Shown here: piece after piece, positions 32,236 to 42,358 of the stretch | Layout: each line of letters begins with the position of its first letter | Position numbering within the stretch: the first letter of the stretch is position 1 | NCBI RefSeq assembly: GCF_003434055.1 | Contig: NZ_QVEX01000014.1 | Location: 1-64,000, forward strand | Reading direction: 5' to 3' | Origin: Enterocloster aldenensis | GTDB taxonomy: Bacteria; Bacillota; Clostridia; Lachnospirales; Lachnospiraceae | DNA length: 64,000 nucleotides | The notes under the pieces: generated by a model | Database searches by the model: none | What the model saw: the letters and a program-made list of their open reading frames with translations, nothing else | What the model was told of the DNA's origin: nothing | Position numbers and translations under genes: made by a program

Positions 32236-34805
32236 TATTTACTCCTCCCTGTGACAGCCAGGACAGGCAGCATGATATTCCAGGTATAATCGCCCGAGGA
32301 ATCATACACGTATTTAACCGTCAGCGTATTGCCGGGTGACAGGTATGGTCCCAGCACGTCCCTGTCAAATTCCGTAACACCTGTGTCCATGGAATCGTAA
32401 TTTCCCGTATTATAGTTATAGAAATACATCTTGCCGCTGAACGGAACCGTGTAATAGTAGCGCATGCTCTCCGCCACCTCATCGCTTAAGTGGTAGAAAT
32501 CCAGTTTATCCACCTCTATATTGTTGCCCAGATAATACTCCAGCATTACAGGAGTCAGGCCGTACATGGTATTGTTCTGCGCATAGTATTCGCCAGACAG
32601 CACGTTAGGCTGCTTCTGCATGGCTGACTGGTATATCATCCCGTCCTTCTCATAATTCACATCCACGGAGGACGTGAGCAGGGTGGTGCCATAAGTCTCA
32701 TAACCGGAAGACCGGAGGAATCCCGTTTCTTCCTTATCCTTGCTGAACGCCACGATCCTGGCTTCTGAATGATAGCCGGTCAGGTAGTTGCCCATATAAA
32801 AGGACAGCAGGTTGGTCCTCTCCAGCGCCTCCACATAAGCAGTGTCCTCAATATCCTTATCTTCCTTATACCGGGAAGCCCCCGTAATCTGCTCCGCCAT
32901 GGCATATCCGAAGTTGGTTGCCCCGTACAGTGTCTTAAGGCCGTCCAGCTTCACGGTCTCGCCCGGGTCCATGTGCCCCACGAATATCATCTGGTTGTAA
33001 AGGAGCACCGCCACATCCTCAACCTCCTGGCCGTAGTGATTGGTCAGGGTCCCTGACACCTTGCCGTCAAAGGAGTTTATGTTGCCGGTAAAGCCTTCCT
33101 CCTTATCATTCTCCATATGGCGTTCCAGCATGAAGAACTTGGAGTTAAACGCCCCCACGTTTTGGGACCTGATACCGGTATCCTCCTCACCGTAATGGAT
33201 GGTGATGGCGGGATCCTCCTCGCCTGTGAACTTCGGTACGGGCGACATACTGTAGTATGTATTGCCTGTAAGGGGGTAGAGGGTGTAATCCGGGTTCAAC
33301 CTCACGGAATAGGACTTGTTATAAGGCGCCCTCATGTTGATGAAGGTGGTTTCAGACACATTATCCGTATCCGTATCTTTTATGGATGCATAGGTAAAGA
33401 AAGGACCTGTGAACCTGGTGGCCATTCCCATAAGAAGCACCATTCCGGTACAGCACAGGGAAAGGACTGCCACACAAGGCTGGTAATACCGGAGCATCCC
33501 ACGGTGCTTCATGAAGAAATACAAGCCCGGTCCGGCCAGGGCCACATAGGCAATGGCCAGGGTCACATACAGCCCGACTTTTGGGATCTTGCTCAGATTC
33601 CCCGTATTAATCAGGGACTGGACGGACCAATAAAGGCTGGATGTGCTTCCGTCCATGCCGCTGCTCAGGGAATTAATGCGGCTCTCCCCCAGCAGGCTGG
33701 TAAAGAGATGGTCAATATAGGAAATGTTGTCCTGGCAGAATCCCTCTATGTCCACAAAATCATACATGGACACAGCCACCATCCCCTTGCCCACTGACAC
33801 GGACGAAATCACGGACAATTCATCACTGGCCAGTACCTCGCTTCCGCCTTTGAGCCACACCTCGGTGCAGGTCAGGGGAATGGAGGCGCCTTCCGGCCCG
33901 TCTACTGCGTATTCCACCCCCATGTTAATCAAGTACTGGTCCGGCTGCGGCACCGGCTGTTCCAGGATGTCACCGGCAAAGGCACGGAGTGTCTCCTCCC
34001 CGCGTCCGCCGGTCCCTATCAGCAGGACGCCGCCCTTCTGGACCCATTCCCACACAGCAGTTACCTGCTGCCCTGACAGGCTTCCCGTATCAAAATCCGT
34101 TATCAGGAGCACGTCCAACTGGTCAAGCCCCAGCTCGTTGGAGGGAAGGGACGCTGCCGTCATCTCTATGGACCTGGTGCGCAGCGTGCTGTAATTAATG
34201 CCCGCGCCTCCCATATACAGAAGCTTCTCGGGATTGTCGCTGAGCACGCCGATAAAAAGCTCGGCCGTATCCTTATTCAGGTTCAGCTTCAGGCGCTTGC
34301 GCGTCACTTCTTTTCCGTCTTCATCCAAAAGGCGGATGTACATCTGGTCCACCCTGGCGCCCAGGGACACGCTGAGCAGCTCAGTGAGACTGCCCGATGC
34401 CGGTATTTCCACCGGATATTCGTAACGGTAAACATCATAGTCCATGTCCATGGAATAGCCCTGCATATCGCTCTCCATGGCCAGCACGCACAGCGTGCCC
34501 TTAAACACCTGATCTGTCCGGTTGCCCAGTTCCACGCGCAGCGGAAGGAAACGCCCGCTCTTGGCAATGTTCTTATACCCGTAAACCACATCTAACGTGA
34601 CAGGGGAGTCCGTCAGTTCCTCCGCGCCGTCCATATCCTGGCCGGAATCTCCGTACTGCCCGGCCTCCGCCCCAGAGGTCCCGGCCTCCGCCCCGGTAAT
34701 CCCGGCCTCTGCCCCAAAGGCCTGGACCGCCACGGCAGCAGCCAGCAGTAAGCCAAAAAGGGAGCTTTTCAGCGCCCTTTTCATATTCCTGGAAAATATC
34801 CTCAT
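32235..34805 (-). CDS. Large exported membrane-anchored protein
   Basis: About 856 residues that I cannot place in a named family. A signal peptide (SSLFGLLLAAAVAVQAFG) and a low-complexity GAEAG linker come first, then beta-rich extracellular domains. A GATase-like alpha/beta domain follows (LDVLLITDFDTGSLSGQQVTAVWEWVQKGGVLLIGTGG), then two or three membrane helices near the middle (VGLYVTLAIAYVALAGPGLYFF, PCVAVLSLCCTGMVLLMGMA), and a long C-terminal domain. The start chosen has AGGTGAGG nine bases upstream; an ATG at 34868 or 34856 would lengthen it. Coupled to the ABC ATPase, it may be the extracellular or sensor partner of the exporter. Confidence 0.7.
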   Translation of the reverse strand: MRIFSRNMKRALKSSLFGLLLAAAVAVQAFGAEAGITGAEAGTSGAEAGQYGDSGQDMDGAEELTDSPVTLDVVYGYKNIAKSGRFLPLRVELGNRTDQVFKGTLCVLAMESDMQGYSMDMDYDVYRYEYPVEIPASGSLTELLSVSLGARVDQMYIRLLDEDGKEVTRKRLKLNLNKDTAELFIGVLSDNPEKLLYMGGAGINYSTLRTRSIEMTAASLPSNELGLDQLDVLLITDFDTGSLSGQQVTAVWEWVQKGGVLLIGTGGRGEETLRAFAGDILEQPVPQPDQYLINMGVEYAVDGPEGASIPLTCTEVWLKGGSEVLASDELSVISSVSVGKGMVAVSMYDFVDIEGFCQDNISYIDHLFTSLLGESRINSLSSGMDGSTSSLYWSVQSLINTGNLSKIPKVGLYVTLAIAYVALAGPGLYFFMKHRGMLRYYQPCVAVLSLCCTGMVLLMGMATRFTGPFFTYASIKDTDTDNVSETTFINMRAPYNKSYSVRLNPDYTLYPLTGNTYYSMSPVPKFTGEEDPAITIHYGEEDTGIRSQNVGAFNSKFFMLERHMENDKEEGFTGNINSFDGKVSGTLTNHYGQEVEDVAVLLYNQMIFVGHMDPGETVKLDGLKTLYGATNFGYAMAEQITGASRYKEDKDIEDTAYVEALERTNLLSFYMGNYLTGYHSEARIVAFSKDKEETGFLRSSGYETYGTTLLTSSVDVNYEKDGMIYQSAMQKQPNVLSGEYYAQNNTMYGLTPVMLEYYLGNNIEVDKLDFYHLSDEVAESMRYYYTVPFSGKMYFYNYNTGNYDSMDTGVTEFDRDVLGPYLSPGNTLTVKYVYDSSGDYTWNIMLPVLAVTGRSK

Positions 34806-34873
34806 ATTACAAGTCCTCACCTTTCCACAATCCGTTCCATCGTGGAATTTCCTCATTGTATTCTCCATTAGTG

Positions 34874-36010
34874 TCAGCTGATTGTTCCGAAATTCTCTTT
34901 GTTGATATCAAAATGCACCTGCAGCTTCACAGTGAACACGGTTCCGTTTAAATCACTGGCCACCTGGATGGTGCCTCCATGCATATCCACAATCTCCTTT
35001 GCAATGGCCAGTCCCAGGCCGGTGCCTCCCGTGCTGCTGGAGCGGGACTGCTCCACGCGGTAAAACTTATTGAAAATCAGCGGAAGCTCGTCCGGCGGGA
35101 TCACATACCCATAATTGGTCACGGAAACCGTCACCACATCATCATCCCCATGGATTTTCACCAGGACCCGCTTTCCATCCGCACCGTACTTGATGGCATT
35201 GCCGATCAGATTATCAAACAGCCGGGCCAGAAGGTTGCCGTCCGCCGTGATTATCTTGGCCGGGATATTGCTCTGAAGGTCGTAGGACAGGTTCTTTTCC
35301 ACAAAATTCGGATAGGCCTCTTCCAGAAGCTGTCCCAGCAGCTTCACCACATCCACCTGTGCCACATGCATGGAAATCTTGCCGTAATTAAGCTTTGTGA
35401 ACCCAAACAGGTCTTCTATGAGTTTTTCCAGGCGCCTTGCCTTGCCATAGGCAATCTCTATGTACTTGTGCTGCATGTCCAAAGGTATCTTGGTATTGCC
35501 TGCCAGCAGCTCCAGATAGCCGATGATGGAAGTAAGGGGCGTCCTCAGGTCATGGGCCACATTGGTTATAAGCTCATTCTTGGTGCGCTCGGATTCCCGT
35601 TCCTTGTCCATCAGCACCCGGATATCCTCCACCATCTTATTCAGGTTGGCTGCCATGCTGGAAAACTCGTCATCGCCAATCACGTCAATGGTAGTGTTCA
35701 GGTTCCCTTCGGAAATGCTCTGGACCGCATCGGAAATCTTACTGATATAGCGGATATACGGTTCCTGAAGGATCATGAACGTAACCGCGAACAGCACCAG
35801 ACCGGATATGACATAGACCAGCACCACCGCCACATGGTAGCCGAGCACTGCCTGGATCAGGCCGTTCATCCTTCCCGACTCCTCCATGTACCTGGCAATC
35901 ATGGAAACATTGGTCACCAGGAATATCTCCACCAGACAGGAAATAATGGCACTGTATATGATATTGGTTATGACCCGCGTATGGTAGCGCCTGTTCATAT
36001 CACTTTTCAA
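34874..36010 (-). CDS. Sensor histidine kinase, VanS-like
   Basis: 378 residues: two membrane helices (about 15-35 and 60-82), HAMP, HisKA with phosphoacceptor His153 in NVAHDLRTPLTSIIGYLELL, and a HATPase domain (LFDNLIGNAIKYG, STGGTGLGLAIAKEIV). The gene overlaps its response regulator by 11 bases. It probably senses cell-envelope damage, given the linked exporter and SPFH genes. Confidence 0.9.
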   Translation of the reverse strand: MKSDMNRRYHTRVITNIIYSAIISCLVEIFLVTNVSMIARYMEESGRMNGLIQAVLGYHVAVVLVYVISGLVLFAVTFMILQEPYIRYISKISDAVQSISEGNLNTTIDVIGDDEFSSMAANLNKMVEDIRVLMDKERESERTKNELITNVAHDLRTPLTSIIGYLELLAGNTKIPLDMQHKYIEIAYGKARRLEKLIEDLFGFTKLNYGKISMHVAQVDVVKLLGQLLEEAYPNFVEKNLSYDLQSNIPAKIITADGNLLARLFDNLIGNAIKYGADGKRVLVKIHGDDDVVTVSVTNYGYVIPPDELPLIFNKFYRVEQSRSSSTGGTGLGLAIAKEIVDMHGGTIQVASDLNGTVFTVKLQVHFDINKENFGTIS

Positions 36011-36704
36011 TTTTGTATCCTACTCCCCACACCGTGGTGATGATTTTATTCTGTCTGGTGTCTTCCTTCATCTTGCCCCTCAGGCGTCTGATATGTACCA
36101 TGACCGTGTTGTTGGCCTCATAAACCTTCTCATTCCACACACGTTCAAAAATCTCATCCGTGCTGAATACCTTGCCCGGATTGGAAGCCAGAAGATACAG
36201 GATGTCAAATTCAATGGGGGTAAGCTTAATCTCCTCATCATCCACAATTACCTTGTGGTTATCCTTATTGATGATCATCCCCTTGATGGTAATCTCATTG
36301 TTGGCCTTGTCCTGGGAAGCGCTGTTGGGATTCAGCTGGGTATAGCGGCGCAGATGGGATTTGACCCTGGCCGTCAGTTCCAGCGGGTTAAACGGTTTCA
36401 CCACATAGTCGTCCGCCCCGGTTCCCAGGCCCAGTATCTTATCCAGGTCCGTGGACTTGGCGCTGAGCATGATGATGGGGATATTATTGTTCTCCCGGAT
36501 TTTCTTGCACATCTCCAGCCCGTTCATTCCGGGCATCATGATATCCAGAAGCACCAGATGGATATCCTCCTTGGCAAGGATCTCCAGTCCCCTTGCAGCG
36601 TTCTCCGCCTTAAACACTTTATAACCATCGCTGACAAGATAAATTTCAATCAGATCCGCAATCTCTTTTTCATCATCTACAACCAGAATATTAATATCGG
36701 GCAT
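36000..36704 (-). CDS. OmpR/VanR-family response regulator
   Basis: 234 residues: receiver with D10-D11, phosphoacceptor Asp54 (LVLLDIMMPGMNG) and KPFNPLEL, then a winged helix (LTPIEFDILYLLASNPGKVFSTDEIFERVW, NTVMVHIRRLRGKM). First gene of the envelope module, with a sigma-A promoter about 70 bases upstream. Confidence 0.92.
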   Translation of the reverse strand: MPDINILVVDDEKEIADLIEIYLVSDGYKVFKAENAARGLEILAKEDIHLVLLDIMMPGMNGLEMCKKIRENNNIPIIMLSAKSTDLDKILGLGTGADDYVVKPFNPLELTARVKSHLRRYTQLNPNSASQDKANNEITIKGMIINKDNHKVIVDDEEIKLTPIEFDILYLLASNPGKVFSTDEIFERVWNEKVYEANNTVMVHIRRLRGKMKEDTRQNKIITTVWGVGYKIEK

Positions 36705-36772
36705 GATGTCCCCTCCTCTTACGTTAACTTATATGTATGCAGGGCGGCACCTGTTTTATGCCGCACCGTGGC

Positions 36773-36801
36773 TTAATACCTATTCTAACATAATATATCA
36801 A
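36773..36801 (-). promoter_or_regulatory. Sigma-A promoter of the VanRS-like operon
   Basis: TTGATA, 17 bases, TATTAA on the minus strand, followed by a leader of about 70 bases. Confidence 0.6.
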
Positions 36802-36820
36802 GGTTTTCCTTACTTTTTTC

Positions 36821-36850
36821 TTGAAATATTATGGGAATTTCTGTTACAAT
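36821..36850 (+). promoter_or_regulatory. Sigma-A promoter of the MBL-fold gene
   Basis: TTGAAA, 18 bases, TACAAT, divergent from the VanRS-like promoter and about 110 bases before the start at 36960. Confidence 0.5.
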
Positions 36851-36959
36851 CCCAGTCTCTTTCCTCATATGTAAAAAGAAGGATGGGACATCCATGCTTG
36901 TCAGGCACAGATGCCATGGTATAATCATATCAGGATCATTAACCTTGGGGGATAAAAAG

Positions 36960-37790
36960 ATGGGGAATATACGGATTGTGACACTGATGGACAACCAGAA
37001 CGGCGAAAGGAAAGACCTGGCAGCTGAGCACGGGCTCTCTCTGTACATAGAAACAGGATACGCCAACATACTCTTTGACTTTGGCCAGGGAAAACACACC
37101 TATGAAAATGCAGCCGCGCTGAACATCCGGCCGGAGCGGGTTGACTATGGGGTGTGCAGCCACGGACACTATGACCATGGGGGCGGATACCCGGAATTTG
37201 TAAAGAACGGACTGTCATGCCCGCTGGCAACAGGAAAAAGGTTCTTTTCTGAAAAGTATTCCCTTGGCAGGACCAAGGCCGCCTTCCTTGGAACGGGTTT
37301 TGACGCGGCATTTTTAGAAGAAAACAAAATCCGCCACATGGTATGTGACGGTCTGCTGCCCCTGGCACAGGGCTGCTGGGCCTTGGGCGGCATCCGCAGG
37401 AAGCGCGCCTTTGAGACAATCCCAAAACGGTTCGTGCTGCGGCAGCAGGGTGCATGGGTACAGGATTATTTCCAGGACGAGATATGCCTTATTCTGGAAG
37501 AAAATGGGGAATTAACCGTGATTGTGGGATGCAGCCATCCCGGAATCCTCAATATACTGGACACGGTCAGGGAACGGTTCAGCCAGCCCATCCGGGCCGT
37601 CATCGGCGGCACCCACCTGGTAAAGGCCGGCCCGGAACGGATTGGGAATACCATTGCAGGGATAAAAGGCATGGGCATCCGGCTGCTGGGATTCAACCAT
37701 TGCTCAGGAGAGGATTTCTGCCGGGCCATGGAAGAGGACGGGGAACTGGAAACAGTTTACATGGGGGTTGGGGATTGTCTGTTCCTGTAG
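36960..37790 (+). CDS. MBL-fold metallo-hydrolase (COG1237 type)
   Basis: 276 residues of the metallo-beta-lactamase fold. The metal motif is GVCSHGHYDHGGGY (HxHxDH variant), with VIVGCSHPGILN and VIGGTHLVKA downstream and a C-terminal GFNHCSGE. This is the group annotated as dihydropterin-methyl-ribofuranosylaminobenzene phosphate synthase-like; the true substrate is unknown. The start follows TTGGGGGAT. The gene converges on the AMP-binding enzyme gene. Confidence 0.82.
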   Translation: MGNIRIVTLMDNQNGERKDLAAEHGLSLYIETGYANILFDFGQGKHTYENAAALNIRPERVDYGVCSHGHYDHGGGYPEFVKNGLSCPLATGKRFFSEKYSLGRTKAAFLGTGFDAAFLEENKIRHMVCDGLLPLAQGCWALGGIRRKRAFETIPKRFVLRQQGAWVQDYFQDEICLILEENGELTVIVGCSHPGILNILDTVRERFSQPIRAVIGGTHLVKAGPERIGNTIAGIKGMGIRLLGFNHCSGEDFCRAMEEDGELETVYMGVGDCLFL

Positions 37791-37841
37791 GACAGACGGC
37801 TTACGGTCCGGAATCCGCCTCCCGCCCTGCATCAGCAGTTC

Positions 37842-39371
37842 TCAGTATAATTCTTCCAGAAGCTTATGGTCATTCAATTCCGCAGGCGGCAGGATGGCCT
37901 TCCTGTCAACCTTTGAATTCATGTTCCGCGGAAATGCCTCAAGTTGTATCAGGCAGGTGGGTATCATGTAATACGGTATCCTGTCTGCCAGCTTTTTCTT
38001 CAGGTCCTTTACATCCACCCTATGGTCCGCGGTAAAATACCCGCAGAGGATATTGCAGCCGCCGTCATCCATAAACGCCTTGACCACGGCTTCCTTTACA
38101 TCCCCGCTTTCCAGGATGGCTGTCTCCACTGCCCCGGACTCTACCCGGAACCCGCGGATTTTAAACATGTTATCCTTGCGGCACACATACTGGAGATTCC
38201 CGTCAGGAAGTTCCCTTAGGATATCGTTGGTCCTGAATACACGTTCATAGCCCGCTTCCTGCGAAAAAGGATTCCCAATGTAATGGGCCCGCGTCATTTC
38301 AGGCAGTCCGTAATAACCACGGCTCACCTGACGGCCGGCCAGCCACAGTTCCCCCGGTTCACCGGGACGGACCGGATTGCCTTCTTCATCCGTAATGTAT
38401 CCTTTCAGTCCATGATTCAGCCTCCCTACCGGATACACGGATTTTCCTCCGGCATCCTTAATCTCATAATGGGATATCATGGAACACATCTCAGAAGCCC
38501 CATACACATTAAAGATGCGGAACGGAGCCTTGCTAATATCCAGATTGCGCACAGGCTCGCTGCCCACCAGCAGCAGCCTGAGCGGGATTCCCTCCAGGTC
38601 CATGGCCAGAAGTTTCCTGGCCATGTGGGGCGGAAGGAATGTAATACATATCCCATGCATTCTGTAAAATTTTTCTAATTCAACTATATTTTTCCGGATG
38701 GTTCCCGGAATGATATAATTGGCTGCCCCAACCGCCAAGGTTGAAAATAGGTCGCTTACCGCGGCCACGAACCCGAATCCGGGGAATACCCCGAACCGTT
38801 CATGGGGCCTTGTGTCAAACACAGTGAAGTTATAGGCGGAGGCCATCACGTTCCGGTGTTCCAGCATGACACCCTTGGGCTTTGAGGTGGAACCTGAAGT
38901 ATAGATAAGCAGGGCCAGGCAGTTTCTCTTGGATAAGTTAATATCCGGCAGGAACATTTCCCTGTCTATCCCCTCCCACCACCGTCTGTCCAGGATGAAG
39001 CGGCACCGGCAATCCTTGATGATGTTCTCACTCCTTTCCTTTGGATAAGCCCTGTCCAGATACACATATGCACAGCCTGCTTTCCAAATACCCAGGATAC
39101 CGGCAATGGTTTCCGCGGTCCTTCCTGTGTTCACGGCAATGATTTCTTCCTTTGCGGCGCCGTCTTTAAGAAGACGGCCGGCAACCGCATTAGACCACCT
39201 TAAGATTTCCCTGTAGGTCACGGACCTGCCGTCCGCATAGACGGCGGTCCTGTCAGGGTATTGCGCGGCTGTCCCTGCGAACACATCACAGAACGTCTGA
39301 TGTTCCATGATGTCATCCCAGTGTTTTTTTAAGTATTCAGCTCTGTTTCCATCATCATATGTTTTTTTCAT
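37842..39371 (-). CDS. AMP-binding adenylate-forming enzyme
   Basis: About 509 residues of the ANL superfamily: core motifs [68 protein letters not shown], and a C-terminal lysine in [12 protein letters not shown]. The spacing resembles amino-acid adenylation or DltA-type domains more than fatty acyl-CoA synthetases, but no carrier-protein gene is near. It overlaps etfA by 17 bases (ATG at 39371; a TTG at 39377 is unlikely). Position suggests it primes the pathway by making the first CoA ester with ATP, as CarB does in caffeate respiration; this is inference. Confidence 0.78.
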   Translation of the reverse strand: MKKTYDDGNRAEYLKKHWDDIMEHQTFCDVFAGTAAQYPDRTAVYADGRSVTYREILRWSNAVAGRLLKDGAAKEEIIAVNTGRTAETIAGILGIWKAGCAYVYLDRAYPKERSENIIKDCRCRFILDRRWWEGIDREMFLPDINLSKRNCLALLIYTSGSTSKPKGVMLEHRNVMASAYNFTVFDTRPHERFGVFPGFGFVAAVSDLFSTLAVGAANYIIPGTIRKNIVELEKFYRMHGICITFLPPHMARKLLAMDLEGIPLRLLLVGSEPVRNLDISKAPFRIFNVYGASEMCSMISHYEIKDAGGKSVYPVGRLNHGLKGYITDEEGNPVRPGEPGELWLAGRQVSRGYYGLPEMTRAHYIGNPFSQEAGYERVFRTNDILRELPDGNLQYVCRKDNMFKIRGFRVESGAVETAILESGDVKEAVVKAFMDDGGCNILCGYFTADHRVDVKDLKKKLADRIPYYMIPTCLIQLEAFPRNMNSKVDRKAILPPAELNDHKLLEELY

Positions 39372-40362
39372 TTGCAAACGCTTCCGCCATCATAGGGACA
39401 ATTTCATACAGGTCCCCTACCAGGCCGTAATCAGCCACCTCAAAGATAGGAGCCCTTGGGTTCTTGTTTATTGCTATAATGATATCAGATGACTGCATTC
39501 CTGCCAAGTGCTGGATTGCGCCGGATATGCCGCATGCAATATAAATCTTGGGTTTGACCGTGGTGCCGGTCTGTCCCACCTGATGGGAATGGTCAATCCA
39601 CCCTGCGTCCACGGCCGCCCTGGAAGCCCCTACAACCCCGCCCATTACGTCGGCCAGCTTCTGAATGACTGCAAAGCCCTCCGGGCTGCCCAGGCCGCGC
39701 CCTCCGGATACAATGACGTCCGCGTCCGTAAGGGATACGGTTTCCCTGGCGCTCTTTACGATTTCAAGCACCTTTGTCCTGATATCGGCTTCTGACAGCT
39801 CTACATCCACATCCACCACCTCGCCCTGGCGGCTGTGGTCCGGTTCCAGTTTCTGCATGACGCCGGGGCGCACCGTTGACATCTGGGGGCGGTGTTCCGG
39901 GCACACGATGGTGGCCATCAGGTTGCCGCCAAAAGCGGGGCGGGTCTGCATGATTTTTTTGTCCTCAGGGTCAATGTCCAGCCTGGTACAGTCCGCGGTC
40001 AGCCCCGTATTTACCCTGGCGGCAATCCTGGGCGCCAGGTCGCGGCCGATATGGGTTGCGCCGTAAAGCACGATTTCCGGCCTGTATTCCTGGATGGCGT
40101 CCGTGATTACCTTGGTATAGGCGTCCGTTGTATAGTTTTCCAGCAGGGGATGGTCAGCCACATATACCTTATCCGCGCCGTAACAGATCAGTTCCTTTGC
40201 AAGGCAGCCGATATCCCTGCCCAGAAGGATGGCGCATACGTCTGTTCCTATTTCCCCGGCCAGCTTTCTGCCCTCTCCTAAAAGTTCCCTTACCACAGGG
40301 GTAATCACTCCCTGCCTCTGCTCTGCAAATACCCAAACATTCCTGTATTGACTTAAGTCCAT
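39355..40362 (-). CDS. etfA: Electron transfer flavoprotein alpha subunit
   Basis: 335 residues. N-terminal nucleotide-binding-like domain, then the FAD domain [32 protein letters not shown] and [28 protein letters not shown]. There is no N-terminal ferredoxin domain, unlike CarE of Acetobacterium. It pairs with EtfB to carry electrons to or from the acyl-CoA dehydrogenase. Whether it bifurcates electrons cannot be judged by eye. Confidence 0.95.
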   Translation of the reverse strand: MDLSQYRNVWVFAEQRQGVITPVVRELLGEGRKLAGEIGTDVCAILLGRDIGCLAKELICYGADKVYVADHPLLENYTTDAYTKVITDAIQEYRPEIVLYGATHIGRDLAPRIAARVNTGLTADCTRLDIDPEDKKIMQTRPAFGGNLMATIVCPEHRPQMSTVRPGVMQKLEPDHSRQGEVVDVDVELSEADIRTKVLEIVKSARETVSLTDADVIVSGGRGLGSPEGFAVIQKLADVMGGVVGASRAAVDAGWIDHSHQVGQTGTTVKPKIYIACGISGAIQHLAGMQSSDIIIAINKNPRAPIFEVADYGLVGDLYEIVPMMAEAFANEKNI

Positions 40363-40376
40363 GTCCTACCTCCTAC

Positions 40377-41162
40377 TTAGATAATGTGTTTTTCTTTCAG
40401 GCAGCCCATTAATGCCGCGACCTGTTCCTTGGGGGTCCCGCCCAGCACGGTCCCCGCGCCCTTGGGTGCCGGGGTAAATGAACGGAACACCCTGGTAGGC
40501 GAGGACTTAAGCCCTACTTTTTCCTGCGGGACATCCACATCCCCAAATCCCCATACCGTGATTTCCTTGTCGTATGCCTCGTAGATTCCCTTCATGGTCA
40601 TGTATCTGGGCTTGTTCAGTTCCTTTACGGCAGTAAGGAAACATGGGGTCTGCACCCGGATTACCTCATATCCGTCTTCCAGCTGCCTCTGCACCACCAC
40701 TGCCCCGTCTTCCAGTTTAAAGTCCTGCACATATGTAACCTGGGGAATCCCAAGCTTTTCTGAAATCTGGGGGCCAACCTGGGCCGTATCCCCGTCAATG
40801 GCCTGGCGTCCTCCAAATATGATATCGTAGTCCCCTATTTTTTCTATGGCGGCAGAGATGGCATTGGAGGTGGCCCATGTGTCGGAGCCCCCGAATTCCC
40901 TTCCGCTTAAAAGGATGGCCTCATCCGCTCCCATGGCCAGGCATTCCCTTAGCATGACCTCTGCCTGGGGCGGTCCCATGGAAATGACGGTAACGGTCAC
41001 GTCCTCATATGCATCCTTTAATTTCAGTGCTTCCTCCAGCGCATTGGCATCATCCGGATTCAGGATGCTTTCCACGCCGTCCCTGATCAATGTTCCTTTT
41101 ACCGGGTCAATCTTTACTTCGTTTGTATTGGGAACCTGCTTTGCGCAAACAACTACCTTCAT
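40377..41162 (-). CDS. etfB: Electron transfer flavoprotein beta subunit
   Basis: 261 residues with the ETF-beta signatures MKVVVCAKQVPNTNEVKIDP, GADEAILLSGREFGGSDTWAT, GRQAIDGDTAQVGPQISEKLGIPQVTYV and KELNKPRYMTMKGIYEA. It lies between the acyl-CoA dehydrogenase and EtfA genes with spacings under 30 bases. Clostridial bifurcating complexes and the caffeyl-CoA reductase have the same order. Confidence 0.95.
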   Translation of the reverse strand: MKVVVCAKQVPNTNEVKIDPVKGTLIRDGVESILNPDDANALEEALKLKDAYEDVTVTVISMGPPQAEVMLRECLAMGADEAILLSGREFGGSDTWATSNAISAAIEKIGDYDIIFGGRQAIDGDTAQVGPQISEKLGIPQVTYVQDFKLEDGAVVVQRQLEDGYEVIRVQTPCFLTAVKELNKPRYMTMKGIYEAYDKEITVWGFGDVDVPQEKVGLKSSPTRVFRSFTPAPKGAGTVLGGTPKEQVAALMGCLKEKHII

Positions 41163-41188
41163 TATGTATCCTCCTTCTTATGCTTCTA

Positions 41189-42322
41189 TTACTTTCCCAG
41201 TATATGGTTGGCGATTACCACCCTCTGGATCTCCGATGTGCCCTCGTAGATTGCCACAAGCCTTGCATCCCTGAACATCCGCTCAATGGGATAATCTTTC
41301 ATGTAGCCATAGCCGCCGTGAAGCTGTAAGGAACGGTATGCAATGTTGTTGCACAGGTCGCCGCAGTAGTATTTGGCCATGGCCGCATTCTTGGAATAGG
41401 GCTGTCCTGCATCCTTAAGCCGGGCCGCATTGTAAACCAGCTGCCTTCCGCATTCCACCCTGGTTGCCATGTCCGCAATCTCAAACTGGGTGTTCTGAAG
41501 CTTGGCAATGGGTTTTCCGAACTGGACCCTTTCCTTTACATATTTGACCGCCTCGTCCAATGCGCCCTGGGCAATCCCCAGTCCCTGGGTAGCCACGGTG
41601 ATACGGCCTGAATCCAGGGTGGCCATACAGATTTTGAAGCCCTGCCCTTCCCCGCCTAACAGGTTTTCCTTTGGCACACGTACATTTTCAAAAATCAGGT
41701 CGCAGGTGGGCGAACCGTACATGCCCATCTTGTTCTCAACCGCTCCCGTGGAAAAACCTTCCCAGGACGACTCCACGATAAATGCGCTGATTCCCTTCAC
41801 GCCCCTGGCATCCACGTCCGTCTTGGCAAATACGGTGACAAAGTCACAGCAGGGCCCGTTGGTGATAAAGCATTTGCGGCCGTTTAGGATGTAATAATCC
41901 CCATCCTTCTGCGCGGTTGTGGTGATGGCCGCAGTGTCAGAACCCGCGCCAGGCTCCGTGATGGCAAATGCGCCAACCAGTTTTCCCTCCGCCATTCCCC
42001 TGAGGTATTTCTGCTTCTGGGCCTCATTGCCGAACATCATCAGGGCGCCCCCTGACAGGGAGTTGGGCATAAGCTGGGTGGAGACGCTGGCGTCCACCCT
42101 TGTAAATTCTTCCGTCACAATGGTAGCTGCCACGGTATCCCCTCCGCAGCCCCCATATTCCTTGGGAATCACGATTGCATGGAATCCGCAGTCAATGATT
42201 TTCCTGCGCAGTTCCTCCGGATACTCCCCTGTCTCATCAATCTGTGCCGCCAGGGGTGCGATTTCATTTTCTGCAAACTCTCTTGCCAGTTTCCGAATCA
42301 TTTCATGTTTTTTGCTGAACAT
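41189..42322 (-). CDS. Acyl-CoA dehydrogenase (enoyl-CoA reductase)
   Basis: 377 residues with the full short-chain acyl-CoA dehydrogenase layout: FAD/substrate motif GAFAITEPGAGSDTAAI, FITNGPCCDFVTVFAKT, and the C-terminal GGYGYMKDYPIERMFRDARLVAIYEGTSEIQ with catalytic Glu360. In a fermenter next to etfBA it most likely reduces an enoyl-CoA (crotonyl-CoA or analogue) to the saturated acyl-CoA. Chain-length preference is not readable. Confidence 0.93.
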   Translation of the reverse strand: MFSKKHEMIRKLAREFAENEIAPLAAQIDETGEYPEELRRKIIDCGFHAIVIPKEYGGCGGDTVAATIVTEEFTRVDASVSTQLMPNSLSGGALMMFGNEAQKQKYLRGMAEGKLVGAFAITEPGAGSDTAAITTTAQKDGDYYILNGRKCFITNGPCCDFVTVFAKTDVDARGVKGISAFIVESSWEGFSTGAVENKMGMYGSPTCDLIFENVRVPKENLLGGEGQGFKICMATLDSGRITVATQGLGIAQGALDEAVKYVKERVQFGKPIAKLQNTQFEIADMATRVECGRQLVYNAARLKDAGQPYSKNAAMAKYYCGDLCNNIAYRSLQLHGGYGYMKDYPIERMFRDARLVAIYEGTSEIQRVVIANHILGK

Positions 42323-42358
42323 TCCCTTTCCTCCTGTATCATTTCATTTTATGCTTTC

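Noticed and set aside
34979..36040. 353-residue plus-strand frame opposite the VanS-like kinase
   Set aside because: The kinase frame carries all HAMP/HisKA/HATPase motifs; the opposite frame is His-rich low-quality sequence typical of a codon-bias shadow.
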